Shown here: in pieces, positions 21,203 through 29,549 of the stretch
Numbering within the stretch: position 1 is the first letter of the stretch
Layout: each line of letters begins with the position of its first letter
IMG/VR virus record: IMGVR_UViG_3300006565_000001
Location: 1-38,079 of that record
Direction: 5' to 3' (one strand)
DNA length: 38,079 nucleotides
DNA from: a virus
Program-made: the position numbers and the translations under genes
Notes under the pieces: generated by a model
What the model saw: the letters and a program-made list of their open reading frames with translations, nothing else
The model's database searches: none
Told to the model about the DNA's origin: nothing

Positions 21203-21691
21203 ATGGCAGGACAACCGATAACAAAAAAGGCATTAAATCATTTACAAGAAATAGGTCTTGAGTCTTTAGACGCTCGGCTATTAGAGGCTTTAGCCGAAGG
21301 TTATTCATTTAATCAAATTATAAAAGGTAAATGTCCTTTACTACCTGACTTCACTAGACCAAATAAGGATAGTTTAACTTGGTCAGTATTTTATAAATAT
21401 CTGGACTTACCTCGTGATTCTTTTAAAGGGGACTTTAAAGGAGAGGTTATGCGTGTGAGAGAGGTGGCACAAAAGGAAATGGCACATAAAACAATGGAAG
21501 AGGCTATAGAGATAGCCGACGGCGTGGACTTAGATAGCGACTCAATTAATAAAGCGAAATTACAGATTGATACTAGGAAATGGAAAGCTGGTTCTTATAA
21601 TTCTCAGTTCAAAGCTGGTGGCGGAACAGATGTTAAGGTTAATATATCAACTCAGGACTTACATTTAGAGGCATTAAAGATAGATAAATAA
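21203..21691 (+). CDS. terS: Terminase small subunit, Sf6/P22-like (162 aa)
   Basis: The diagnostic segment is near the C-terminus: DSDSINKAKLQIDTRKWKAG, followed by a polar tail. The K(A)xLQxDxRKW pattern is typical of phage TerS proteins of the Sf6 kind. The N-terminal helix-rich part (EGYSFNQIIKG; SWSVFYKYL-like) suits a DNA-binding helix-turn-helix, and residues 85-110 form the oligomerisation helices. It recognises the packaging site and hands DNA to TerL. It heads the late operon and is separated from terL by the leftward early operon. AAGGA lies 9 bases before the ATG. Confidence 0.82.
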   Translation: MAGQPITKKALNHLQEIGLESLDARLLEALAEGYSFNQIIKGKCPLLPDFTRPNKDSLTWSVFYKYLDLPRDSFKGDFKGEVMRVREVAQKEMAHKTMEEAIEIADGVDLDSDSINKAKLQIDTRKWKAGSYNSQFKAGGGTDVKVNISTQDLHLEALKIDK

Positions 21692-21971
21692 ATTGTCTAT
21701 TTGCTACAGCACATTGACACAAATAATAAAAGTCAATTAATTCAATAACTTAACCATTATTGAAAATCAGCGAAAAAGCCCCCCCTTCGTTTAAGTGATA
21801 GTGCATGATATAGCTTAGATACCCACACACTAACTTGAATATATCGCTAATATTAGACAGACCCCCCTCTTACTTTGTTTGTTTCTATAACTACTTTGCG
21901 AAAAATTTTTAGAATCATTATAATAGATAGCAGAAACACTAGATATATAGTGTCAAAATAAGGAATCCTAT
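21692..21971 (+). promoter_or_regulatory. 280-bp gap with a strong promoter for the virion genes (boxes at 21896-21924)
   Basis: TTGCGA (21896-21901), a 17-bp spacer and a perfect TATAAT (21919-21924) form the best promoter in the genome. RNA would start about 40 bases before the small gene at 21972. The rest of the gap contains C-runs (about 21779 and 21865) and no gene. Because packaging sites often lie beside terS, the C-rich part is a candidate pac/cos region, but nothing in the sequence proves it. Confidence 0.65.
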
Positions 21972-22100
21972 ATGGTTACGAGATATGACGCTCAACATGA
22001 TGTTCAAGAATTGTTGAATAAAAATAACGCCACCAAAAAAGAAACCAAAAAGACTAATACTAAAGTTTCAGAAAAAAAGAAGAAAACAAATGCAGTCTGA
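21972..22100 (+). CDS. 42-residue basic protein before the portal
   Basis: The frame reads MVTRYDAQHDVQELLNKNNA, then a Lys/Thr-rich tail (KKETKKTNTKVSEKKKKTNAV). AAGGA lies 7 bases upstream. Its end overlaps the portal start by 11 bases, so it probably feeds ribosomes to the portal frame. Position immediately before the portal suggests a small head or packaging accessory, but no family is recognised. Confidence 0.62.
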   Translation: MVTRYDAQHDVQELLNKNNATKKETKKTNTKVSEKKKKTNAV

Positions 22101-24300
22101 CGATATATACGAAGCACAAGATGTAGATGATATGTCAGGCGAAGCAACTGGAGAGTTTGATAATGGAACACCGTCTGAAGAAGAACTACAATCTATTGTG
22201 GGTTCTGCTCTTGATGACGCTGTTGATTTTATTGACAACACAATATCGCCCCTCAGGGCTACGAGCATTGACTACTATCAGGGTAAGCCATTCGGAAACG
22301 AAGAAGATGGGCGAAGCCAAGTTATCTCACTTGATGTTCACGACACTATCGCAGACATACTACCCAGTCTTATGCGAATATTCTTCTCAAGCGAAAATGT
22401 AGTTGAGTTTGTTCCTTTTGGAAAAGAAGATGTCAAACTAGCTGAACAAGCCACAGATTACATAAACAGAATAGTGTTGCAACAAGACAACGACGGCTTT
22501 CCAATTTTTTACAATGCGTTCAAAGATGCGTTGTTATGTAAGAACGGAATTTTAAAATATTACTGGGACACAACTTATCATGCTGAGTATTACGAATATT
22601 CACGATTAAGTGATAACGAACTTACAGTATTAGAAGCAGATGACGAAGTAGAAATAACAGAAGTTGTTTCATATCCTGACCCTGCTTTTCCACAACCTGA
22701 AGCAGTTGTTGAAACAGAAGAACAAATAGAAGAAGTTGTTCCTGAGTTAATGCAACAAAGCATGATGACACCACAACTGCATGATGTGAAAGTTACAAGA
22801 AAGAAAGAACATGGTTGCGTAAGAGTTGAATCAGTTCCACCAGAAGAATTTTTGATTGATAGAGATGCGACTTCAATGAATGACGCATATTGTATTGCTC
22901 ATAGACGATATTTAACTGTTTCTGATTTAGTGGAAATGGGCTACGATTATGATGATGTTCAGAAGTTTGCTTCACCTTATGAAACACAATTAGACGATAA
23001 CGCAGAATATCAAGCAAGAAACACTTATCAGAATGAGGGAATCAATCCTGTAGAAGATGATGCGAATTTAAAAGTTCAGTATGTCGAAGCATATATGAAG
23101 ATTGATATGACAGGCGATGGCATAGCTGAACTTCGCAGATTGTGTTGTGTAGGTGATAACTTTGAAATTAAGAAGAATTTAAAATGTGAACAGATACCTT
23201 TCGTTTCTTTCTGTCCTGACCCAGAGCCACACACTTTCTTTGGACTTAGTATTGCAGACATAACTGAAGATATACAAAAAGTAAAATCAATGGTTATGCG
23301 TTCTATGTTAGATAGTCTTGCATTAAGTGTTCACCCAAGAGTTGCAGTTGTTGAAGGACAAGCAAACATAGAAGATGTTATGAATACAGAAGTTGGTGGT
23401 ATTATTCGTCAACGAAATGCAGGTGCAGTTCAACCTTTTAATATGCCATTTGTTGGTAAAGATTGTTTCCCTATGTTGAGTTACTTAGATGAAGTAAAAG
23501 AAAACAGAACTGGAATTTCTAAAGCGTCAATGGGCTTAGACCCTGATGCGTTACAATCTGCTACAGCTTCAGCCGTTCAAGCAACTGTTCAAGGTGGGCA
23601 ACAACATATAGAATTGATAGCGAGAATATTTGCTGAAACAGGAATGAAACCTTTGTTCAAAGGTATTTACGAATTACTTGCTAGACACCAAGATAAAGAA
23701 CGCACAGTTCGATTGCGTAATGAGTGGATTCCTATTGACCCTAGAGTTTGGCAAACAGGAATGGATTGCGTAGTTAATGTAGGTCTAGGAAATGGAACTG
23801 CACAAGAGCGTATGCAATATCTAGGACAAATAGCATCAAAACAAGAACAGATATTACAAACATTAGGCGCTTCTAATCCTTTAGTTGAGATGACACAATA
23901 TAGAAATACTATGGCAAAAATGGTTGAATTAGCTGGATTTAAAGACCCATCTATGTTCTTTAAAGAAGTTCCTGAAATGACACCTGAACAACGACAAGCT
24001 ATGCAACAGAAAAAACCTGATATTTCAGAACAGTTAATTCAAGTGCAAATTAAAGAAATTGAAGCGAATATGCAGAAAGCTAACGCTAGATTACAGCTTG
24101 ATAATGAAGAAATGAAGCGTAAAGATGATTTAGATAGAGATAAATTAGATGCTGAAATCATGCTAAAAGCCGCAGAAATTGAAGCAAAATATGGAACTCA
24201 AGTAGAAACTACTGTTATTCGAGCATTAGTTGAAAGAGATAGAGAACAAATGAAAGCACAATCAAAATTGGTTAGTGATATAGCAAGGGTTAGACAATGA
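22090..24300 (+). CDS. Portal protein, P22/SU10 type (736 aa)
   Basis: A large acidic protein with the features of the P22-like portal family. It has an N-terminal acidic extension, the stretch YYQGKPFGNEEDGRSQVIS and then DVHDTIADILPSLMRIFFSS. It also has a stem/wing region with SVPPEEFLIDRDATS, a later TGISKASMGLDPDALQSATASA segment, and a long helical barrel-like C-terminus rich in Gln/Lys/Glu. Twelve copies form the DNA channel at one vertex; TerL docks on it and the tail adaptor is fixed to it. The gene is preceded by a tiny overlapping gene rather than a strong ribosome site, and overlaps the next gene by ATGA. Confidence 0.93.
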   Translation: MQSDDIYEAQDVDDMSGEATGEFDNGTPSEEELQSIVGSALDDAVDFIDNTISPLRATSIDYYQGKPFGNEEDGRSQVISLDVHDTIADILPSLMRIFFSSENVVEFVPFGKEDVKLAEQATDYINRIVLQQDNDGFPIFYNAFKDALLCKNGILKYYWDTTYHAEYYEYSRLSDNELTVLEADDEVEITEVVSYPDPAFPQPEAVVETEEQIEEVVPELMQQSMMTPQLHDVKVTRKKEHGCVRVESVPPEEFLIDRDATSMNDAYCIAHRRYLTVSDLVEMGYDYDDVQKFASPYETQLDDNAEYQARNTYQNEGINPVEDDANLKVQYVEAYMKIDMTGDGIAELRRLCCVGDNFEIKKNLKCEQIPFVSFCPDPEPHTFFGLSIADITEDIQKVKSMVMRSMLDSLALSVHPRVAVVEGQANIEDVMNTEVGGIIRQRNAGAVQPFNMPFVGKDCFPMLSYLDEVKENRTGISKASMGLDPDALQSATASAVQATVQGGQQHIELIARIFAETGMKPLFKGIYELLARHQDKERTVRLRNEWIPIDPRVWQTGMDCVVNVGLGNGTAQERMQYLGQIASKQEQILQTLGASNPLVEMTQYRNTMAKMVELAGFKDPSMFFKEVPEMTPEQRQAMQQKKPDISEQLIQVQIKEIEANMQKANARLQLDNEEMKRKDDLDRDKLDAEIMLKAAEIEAKYGTQVETTVIRALVERDREQMKAQSKLVSDIARVRQ

Positions 24301-24578
24301 GTGGTAATGACCATATAGACGATTTAATAATTTTCGGAAAAAATGCAAAACGCATTTTAGACGACACTACTTTTCAAGCAGTCATGCAAAGCGTGAGGGA
24401 AGATGTCCATACTTCATGGTCTGAAACTTCACCTCATGCGACTCAAGAGAGAGAACAATATTTTCATCTTTTGAAAGCAGTTGACTTGTTGGAAGAAAAA
24501 TTATGGGCTGTTGCAGATAACGCCCATATTTTAAAACTTAAGGCAGAAAATATTACAAAAAACAAAAAAGGAGTTTAA
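24297..24578 (+). CDS. Small conserved protein between portal and scaffold (93 aa)
   Basis: A helical protein with SWSETSPHATQEREQYFHLL and then KAVDLLEEKLWAVAD. This resembles small proteins commonly found between portal and scaffold genes of podoviruses. It starts in the portal stop (ATGA). The function is unknown; a capsid-assembly accessory is plausible. Confidence 0.72.
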   Translation: MSGNDHIDDLIIFGKNAKRILDDTTFQAVMQSVREDVHTSWSETSPHATQEREQYFHLLKAVDLLEEKLWAVADNAHILKLKAENITKNKKGV

Positions 24579-24579
24579 T

Positions 24580-25623
24580 ATGAACCAAGCGACAAACCCA
24601 GTTGAGGAATCGCCTGAATTAAAATCTAGCGTTGAACAAGTTACTGATATTCTGACTCGCCCTGGCGATAAAGCAGAAGTAAGTAATCAAACAGAGTCAG
24701 AACAACCGCCTATTGAAGATGTTGAATCTGGCGAGGAATATATAGACGAACCTACTGAGGAAATTTCTGAAGAATATGAAGAAGTCCTAGAAGGTGAGGA
24801 AGATTCCGAACTGTATGCAGATGAACAAACCGACATTGATGAAGATGAAGGCTTGCAACAAGAACTAATTGAAGTGAAGATTGACGGAAAATTAGAGCAA
24901 GTATCTTTAGATGAATTAAGAAATGGATATTCAAGGCAACAGCATTTTACTAGACAAAGCCAAAAACTTGCTGAAGAAAAGAAGCAGTTTGAAGTTGAAT
25001 CTAGACAAGTTCAAGAGGAGCGAAATCAATATGCTCAACTCTTAGGGAACTTAGAAAATCAAATAGTAGAGTTAGGTAAAGAACCTGAACCAGATTGGAA
25101 CTTAATGTATGAACAAGACCCAATCGAAGCTAGTAAAAAACAACATGAATGGAACGCTTATAAACAGGAACAATCTGAAAAGTTAAATGCTGTTAAAGCC
25201 GAACAACAAAGAGTAGCAGAGCAGAATCATCAAGCAAATATGATGCAATATCAAACAATGCTTAGTGAAGAAGCACAAAGGCTACCTGAAGTTATTCCAG
25301 CATGGAAAGATGAAAAAATTGCTACAAAAGAAAAAGCTGAATTAAAAGATTTTCTTTTAAAGAAAGGCGTTACTGAAGAAGAAGTTTCTGCTTTAGTAAA
25401 AGCTAATCATGTTAGCGTTTTAAGAGATGCTATGCTTTACAATAAAGGTAAACGCAAAGTAGTTAAAAGAGCAAACAAAACTAACGGAACGAAAGTTCTG
25501 AAAAGTGGTAGCAAAAAATCCCCTAAGAAAACTGACGCATATAAGAAAACGACCTCAAGATTAAAAAAAGGTGGACAATGGCAAGATGCACAATCAGCCA
25601 TTTCCATGTTGTTAAACGATTAA
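24580..25623 (+). CDS. Capsid scaffolding protein (347 aa)
   Basis: The pattern is classic for scaffolds: an acidic N-terminal region (EEYEEVLEGEEDSELYADEQ), a long Gln/Glu/Lys coiled coil at about 120-250 and a strongly basic C-terminus (KRKVVKRANKTNGTKVLKS) that would bind the capsid protein. It lies between portal and major capsid genes as expected. It guides procapsid assembly and then leaves or is degraded. GGAG lies upstream of the ATG. Confidence 0.85.
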   Translation: MNQATNPVEESPELKSSVEQVTDILTRPGDKAEVSNQTESEQPPIEDVESGEEYIDEPTEEISEEYEEVLEGEEDSELYADEQTDIDEDEGLQQELIEVKIDGKLEQVSLDELRNGYSRQQHFTRQSQKLAEEKKQFEVESRQVQEERNQYAQLLGNLENQIVELGKEPEPDWNLMYEQDPIEASKKQHEWNAYKQEQSEKLNAVKAEQQRVAEQNHQANMMQYQTMLSEEAQRLPEVIPAWKDEKIATKEKAELKDFLLKKGVTEEEVSALVKANHVSVLRDAMLYNKGKRKVVKRANKTNGTKVLKSGSKKSPKKTDAYKKTTSRLKKGGQWQDAQSAISMLLND

Positions 25624-25640
25624 TTTAAGAGGATATTACA

Positions 25641-26612
25641 ATGGCAATTATTGCAAATACTTTTACTAGGTATTCAGCAGTTGGTATTCGCGAAGAATTA
25701 AGCAATATTATTTACAACATTTCTCCTGAAGAAACACCATTTATGTCAAACGGTGGCAGAGAAACAGTTAGAAACACTTTCTTTGAGTGGCAAACTGATT
25801 CCCTTGCGGCCGCTGGAACAAACTATCAAATTGATGGTGATGATATTGCTACTTTCCCAGCAACCAATCCGACTACTAGAATAGGAAATTATACAAACAT
25901 TTCAAGAAAACTTGTTATCTTAGCTGATAACTTGGAAGTTATTAACGAGGCAGGTAGAACTTCTGAACTTGCTTATCAAATAACTAAACTTGGACAAGAG
26001 CTAAAAAGAGACCAAGAAACTACATTGATGGCAAATAGCGCCGCTGTAGGTGGAGCCGCAGGTACGGCTAGACAAACAGCAGGTCTTCCAGCATGGCTAA
26101 AAACAAACTCAGACAGAGGCACAGGCGGGACTGACCCGACAGTTTCTGGTGGGGTTGTTAATGCGGCCGCTGGTGATGCCACAGCTGGTAACAGAAGGGC
26201 GTTTACTCTTTCAATTCTTGATGCAGTCATAGAATCAGTTTGGACTCAAGGTGGAACACCAAAAATGCTTATGGTTGGACCACACAATAAGACAGTCGTT
26301 TCTGGATTCTCAGGTATCGCCGCTAACAGGTATGAAGTTAAAAAACCTGAAGCTGGTGTTATCATTGGAGCCGCTGATATTTATGTATCAGACTTTGGAG
26401 CAGTTAATATTGTTCCTAATAGATTCCAAAGAGAAAGAGATGCTTATGTCTTAGACCCTGAGTTCTACGCAACTTGTTTCTTACGACCACTAGAAGTTAT
26501 TGATTTAGCTAAAACTGGTGACGCTGAGAAGCGAATGTTACTTGTAGAATACGGACTTAAAGTTAAAAATGAAGCCGCTCTTGGAGTGTGTGCTGATTTA
26601 ACAGCTTCGTAA
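25641..26612 (+). CDS. Major capsid protein, SU10-type HK97 fold (323 aa)
   Basis: The sequence matches the SU10-like major capsid family (formerly DUF5309). Markers are RYSAVGIREELSNIIYNISP, EETPFMSNGG and NTFFEWQTDSLAAAG, then GNYTNISRKLVILADNLEV and the later ETTLMANSAAVGGAAGTARQ. The C-terminal part has MLMVGPHNKTVVSGF and DFGAVNIVPNRFQ, as in HK97-fold P-domains. It forms the icosahedral shell. AGAGGA precedes the ATG. Its many Ala pairs are written GCC/GCG-GCN, and two NotI-type octamers GCGGCCGC fall inside the gene. Confidence 0.95.
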   Translation: MAIIANTFTRYSAVGIREELSNIIYNISPEETPFMSNGGRETVRNTFFEWQTDSLAAAGTNYQIDGDDIATFPATNPTTRIGNYTNISRKLVILADNLEVINEAGRTSELAYQITKLGQELKRDQETTLMANSAAVGGAAGTARQTAGLPAWLKTNSDRGTGGTDPTVSGGVVNAAAGDATAGNRRAFTLSILDAVIESVWTQGGTPKMLMVGPHNKTVVSGFSGIAANRYEVKKPEAGVIIGAADIYVSDFGAVNIVPNRFQRERDAYVLDPEFYATCFLRPLEVIDLAKTGDAEKRMLLVEYGLKVKNEAALGVCADLTAS

Positions 26613-26627
26613 ATCACATAGGAAAAT

Positions 26628-26654
26628 GGGGTAGTTAGCGATTGCGACTACCCC
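26628..26654 (+). terminator. Hairpin after the capsid gene (attenuator or RNA stabiliser)
   Basis: GGGGTAGT (26628-26635) pairs perfectly with ACTACCCC (26647-26654) around an 11-base loop, 15 bases after the capsid stop. No U-run follows, so full termination is unlikely. Such hairpins often stabilise the abundant capsid message or lower downstream expression. Confidence 0.6.
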
Positions 26655-26667
26655 TAAACTAAAAAAA

Positions 26668-26997
26668 ATGAGTAGAAAAAGATTAATAAGTTTCGATAAC
26701 GAAACAAAAATTTCAAATAACTTTACTTTTGAAGAAGATACTTCAGGTAAAGGAGACCATAAATTTGTTTTAAGTAGAGAACAAGATGTAACTGAAATAC
26801 TTAAAGAAAACAGAGATTTATATAATGATAGCGATAAAAGAGACCCCTATGGTCATTGGAACAAAGTCGCTTCAATCCCTATGGTTTTGTATTATGATTT
26901 AAAAGAAAAGGGCATTTTAGATGACCCTAAAGCATTAAAAAAATGGCTTAATGACGCTGACAACAAAGCGTTTAGAACAAGAGAAGGAACTGTATAA
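26668..26997 (+). CDS. Conserved hypothetical virion-region protein (109 aa)
   Basis: The segment DKRDPYGHWNKVASIPMVLYYDL and the following KGILDDPKALKKWLNDADNKAFRTREG look like a small protein commonly seen between capsid and adaptor genes in marine podoviruses. I do not know its function. It has no ribosome site beyond an A-run, and its stop overlaps the adaptor start (TAATG), so it may be weakly translated. Position suggests a head completion role. Confidence 0.7.
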   Translation: MSRKRLISFDNETKISNNFTFEEDTSGKGDHKFVLSREQDVTEILKENRDLYNDSDKRDPYGHWNKVASIPMVLYYDLKEKGILDDPKALKKWLNDADNKAFRTREGTV

Positions 26998-27620
26998 TGG
27001 CATTAGTTAATTATTCAGATTTAAAAACAAGCATAGCAGATTGGTTAAATAGGTCTGACTTAACAGCAACAATACCAGATTTTATTACTTTAGCTGAATC
27101 TGGCTTTAATAAAGAAATACGCAACAGAAAAATGATTAAAAGAGCAACAGCAACGATTGATTCTCAATATAGTGCTGTTCCAGCCGATTGGTTACAAACA
27201 GTTGATTTTGTTGTTGAGGCAAATCCTGTGGTAACTTTAGAATTTATTACAAATGAAAAACTTGATAAATTAAGAGAAACTTATACTTCAAGTGGCACAC
27301 CAAAATTTTACACAATAGTAGGTCAAGAACTAGAGGTTTTACCTGTTCCTGATTCAGCAACGCTGACAGGAGAAATTACTTACTATAGTAAAATTCCTAA
27401 CTTAACTGATGTAAGCCCAACTAATTGGTTAATGAATAGTAGTCCTGATATATATTTATATGGAAGTCTGCTACAATCAGCCCCATATCTAGTTGATGAC
27501 TCTAGAATACCTGTATGGGCTAGTATGTATCAGAAGCTAGTTAAGGATTTAGAAATCGCAGACCAAAAGGCAAGAGTAGGCGATTCAACATTAAAAATGA
27601 AAGCAACCGCATTACAATAA
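26997..27620 (+). CDS. Head-tail adaptor, SU10/P22 gp4-like (207 aa)
   Basis: The N-terminal half, LVNYSDLKTSIADWLNRSDL and then IPDFITLAESGFNKEIRNR, matches the SU10 adaptor family. A later beta-rich part follows (YTIVGQELEVLPVPDSATL) and then a helical C-terminus. Twelve copies attach beneath the portal and receive the tail nozzle. The order capsid-small protein-adaptor is normal for this phage class. Confidence 0.85.
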   Translation: MALVNYSDLKTSIADWLNRSDLTATIPDFITLAESGFNKEIRNRKMIKRATATIDSQYSAVPADWLQTVDFVVEANPVVTLEFITNEKLDKLRETYTSSGTPKFYTIVGQELEVLPVPDSATLTGEITYYSKIPNLTDVSPTNWLMNSSPDIYLYGSLLQSAPYLVDDSRIPVWASMYQKLVKDLEIADQKARVGDSTLKMKATALQ

Positions 27621-27632
27621 GGAGATTAAAAA

Positions 27633-28022
27633 ATGAGTTTTAGCGATTATTTAGAAAACAAAATTCTTGCCCACACTTTTTCAGGGACAACTTTTACACC
27701 CGCTGGAACATTATATTTGGCTCTATATACTGTAGCACCAAGTGATGACGGAACAGGTGGTACTGAAGTTTCAACTTCTGGAACAGGGTATGCAAGACAA
27801 ACAGTTACTTTTACCACAACAGCAAGTCAATCTAGTAACACGGCCGCTGTAGAATATTCAACAGCAACAGCAAGTTACGGAACAGTCGTAGCGGTTGGTG
27901 TATTAGATGCTTCAACAAGTGGTAACTTATATGCAGTAGGAACTTTAGCTACACAAAAACCAATATCAACTGGTGATGTGTTTAGAGTACCTGCTGGTGA
28001 TTTAGATATTGATTTAACATAA
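27633..28022 (+). CDS. Tail fibre/decoration-type beta protein, Gp80-like (129 aa)
   Basis: A Thr/Ser-rich beta protein: LENKILAHTFSGTTFTPAG, then LYLALYTVAPSDDG and GTGYARQTVTFTT. The LYLALYT...GYARQ pattern is common in small phage tail-fibre (Gp80-type) and decoration proteins. It is a virion surface component by inference. AAGGAG lies upstream; it starts a run of fibre genes with similar spacing and strong ribosome sites. Confidence 0.68.
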   Translation: MSFSDYLENKILAHTFSGTTFTPAGTLYLALYTVAPSDDGTGGTEVSTSGTGYARQTVTFTTTASQSSNTAAVEYSTATASYGTVVAVGVLDASTSGNLYAVGTLATQKPISTGDVFRVPAGDLDIDLT

Positions 28023-28030
28023 GGAATTAA

Positions 28031-28690
28031 ATGTCTGGAACTAGAGATTATGGACGAGGTGGATATTCTTCCAATGTGTATGGAGAGTGGGGTTACTCAG
28101 ATGCTTCATGCACAATAACAGCTTCATCTAGCTTTACAAATAGAGCATGGAGAGGTTATGGTAAAGGTGGCTACAGTTCTAATCTTTATGGAGTTTGGGG
28201 ATATACCGATAGTGGTCAAATATCTTCAACTTCATCATCAAGTTTAAGTTTATCTGCGGCTCACCCTGTAGATACTTATTCTTCTGGTGAATATGGTTAT
28301 GGTAATTATTCCGCTGGAACAATTAGAGATGCAAGTGTTACAGTTAATGCTGTCGCAACTATCTCTTGTATTGGCGGATATGTAGCACAACCACAAATAA
28401 CAGTTAATGCTGTCGCAACTGTTTCGTTATTAGGGCAAGTAATAAGTGGTGGTATAATACCCGCACAAGCTACTTCATCATTAAGTGCAAACGCAAATGT
28501 TACATTTAGTGGTAATCCATATCCTATTAACGGAGTTTCTACAGTTACGGCTGTATGTAATAGAATAGTGTTTATAGATGTTTCAAATATATCAGCCCAA
28601 TCATCTACAAACTTTAGTGCAAGATTAAAATGGGTTGATGAACCAAACGCTTCTACAACATGGACTGAAGTCTATAAGGTAGCGGCATAA
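28031..28690 (+). CDS. Repetitive tail-fibre-associated protein (219 aa)
   Basis: The protein contains two copies of a Gly/Tyr/Ser/Trp module (GRGGYSSNVYGEWGYSD and GKGGYSSNLYGVWGYTD) followed by Ser/Thr-rich beta repeats. A 21-base unit (28340-28360) recurs exactly at 28400-28420 and encodes TVNAVAT. Low-complexity beta repeats of this sort are typical of phage fibres and surface proteins. The function is inferred from position and composition only. Confidence 0.65.
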   Translation: MSGTRDYGRGGYSSNVYGEWGYSDASCTITASSSFTNRAWRGYGKGGYSSNLYGVWGYTDSGQISSTSSSSLSLSAAHPVDTYSSGEYGYGNYSAGTIRDASVTVNAVATISCIGGYVAQPQITVNAVATVSLLGQVISGGIIPAQATSSLSANANVTFSGNPYPINGVSTVTAVCNRIVFIDVSNISAQSSTNFSARLKWVDEPNASTTWTEVYKVAA

Positions 28691-28710
28691 CTTTTAAGGA
28701 GTAAATGCAA

Positions 28711-29535
28711 ATGGCAGATACAACAACAACAAATCTGAATCTGACTAAGCCAGAAGTCGGTGCTTCTACGGACACATGGGGAACTAAATTAAATACTGAT
28801 TTAGATACTCTTGATGCTCTTTTCGCCGCCGCTGGTTCAGGAACTTCAGTTGGACTGCAAGTCGGTTCAGGAAAAACTTTAAGTGTAGGCGGAACGCTAG
28901 TAGGTAGCGGAACTGTTACACTTGATTCTGCGGCCATATCAGCCGCTAGTGCAACGATTTCTGATTTAGGCACAGTAACTACTGTTGACCTGAACGGAGG
29001 GACGATTGACGGGGTAACTATTGGTGGAACTACAGCAGGGGCTATCACAGCCACAGATTTAACAAGCACAGGAACAATTAACTTTACTGGTGCTACTATA
29101 TCAAATGCTGGAACAATAACGACTGTGGATATAAACGGCGGGAGTATTGACGGGACAACAATAGGTGGTTCTGTAGCTGGTGCAGTTACAGCCACAACTA
29201 TAAAAGCAACTTCACTTAGAGAAACAAGTAACAATGTTACGCAATCAACAGGAACATTAACTTTAGATTGCTCTACAGGAAATGCTTTTTCTTTCACACC
29301 TTCGCAAAATATAACAACACTAACAATTACAAATGTTCCAGCTTCAGGAGATGCTTACAGCATGGTTCTTAAAATAGGTGGTTCAGCATATACTATTGCA
29401 TGGGGTGCCGCTGTTAAGTGGGCCGGTGGTCAAGCACCAGCTTTATCAAGTTCTAACCATGATGTAATTGTTTTAATGACAGTTGACGGCGGAACTACTT
29501 GGTATGGATTTATTTCTGCTCAAGATATGTCATAA
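28711..29535 (+). CDS. Tail fibre with hexapeptide-like repeats (274 aa)
   Basis: The N-terminus [20 protein letters not shown] then [18 protein letters not shown] is a widespread phage fibre opening. The middle has repeated [19 protein letters not shown]-like units expected to form a triangular beta-helix. The end is a compact beta domain ([15 protein letters not shown]-like, [13 protein letters not shown]). I use the ATG at 28711, 9 bases from AAGGAG, rather than 28705, which is only 3 bases away. It likely binds the host surface, or joins the nozzle to the tip protein. Confidence 0.82.
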   Translation: MADTTTTNLNLTKPEVGASTDTWGTKLNTDLDTLDALFAAAGSGTSVGLQVGSGKTLSVGGTLVGSGTVTLDSAAISAASATISDLGTVTTVDLNGGTIDGVTIGGTTAGAITATDLTSTGTINFTGATISNAGTITTVDINGGSIDGTTIGGSVAGAVTATTIKATSLRETSNNVTQSTGTLTLDCSTGNAFSFTPSQNITTLTITNVPASGDAYSMVLKIGGSAYTIAWGAAVKWAGGQAPALSSSNHDVIVLMTVDGGTTWYGFISAQDMS

Positions 29536-29549
29536 TTAGGAGATAAAAA

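Noticed and set aside
21692-21895. C-rich tracts near terS as a proven cos/pac site
   Set aside because: The position is suggestive, but there are no paired nick-site repeats or other evidence, so it is only mentioned.
3631-26170. NotI octamers as possible cloning scars
   Set aside because: All three lie in frame in Ala-Ala-Ala stretches and are explained by the GCSGC codon-pair preference.
28653-29297. 214-aa minus-strand frame
   Set aside because: It lies opposite a clear tail-fibre gene; its Pro/Val-rich repeats mirror the Thr/Gly repeats of the real frame.
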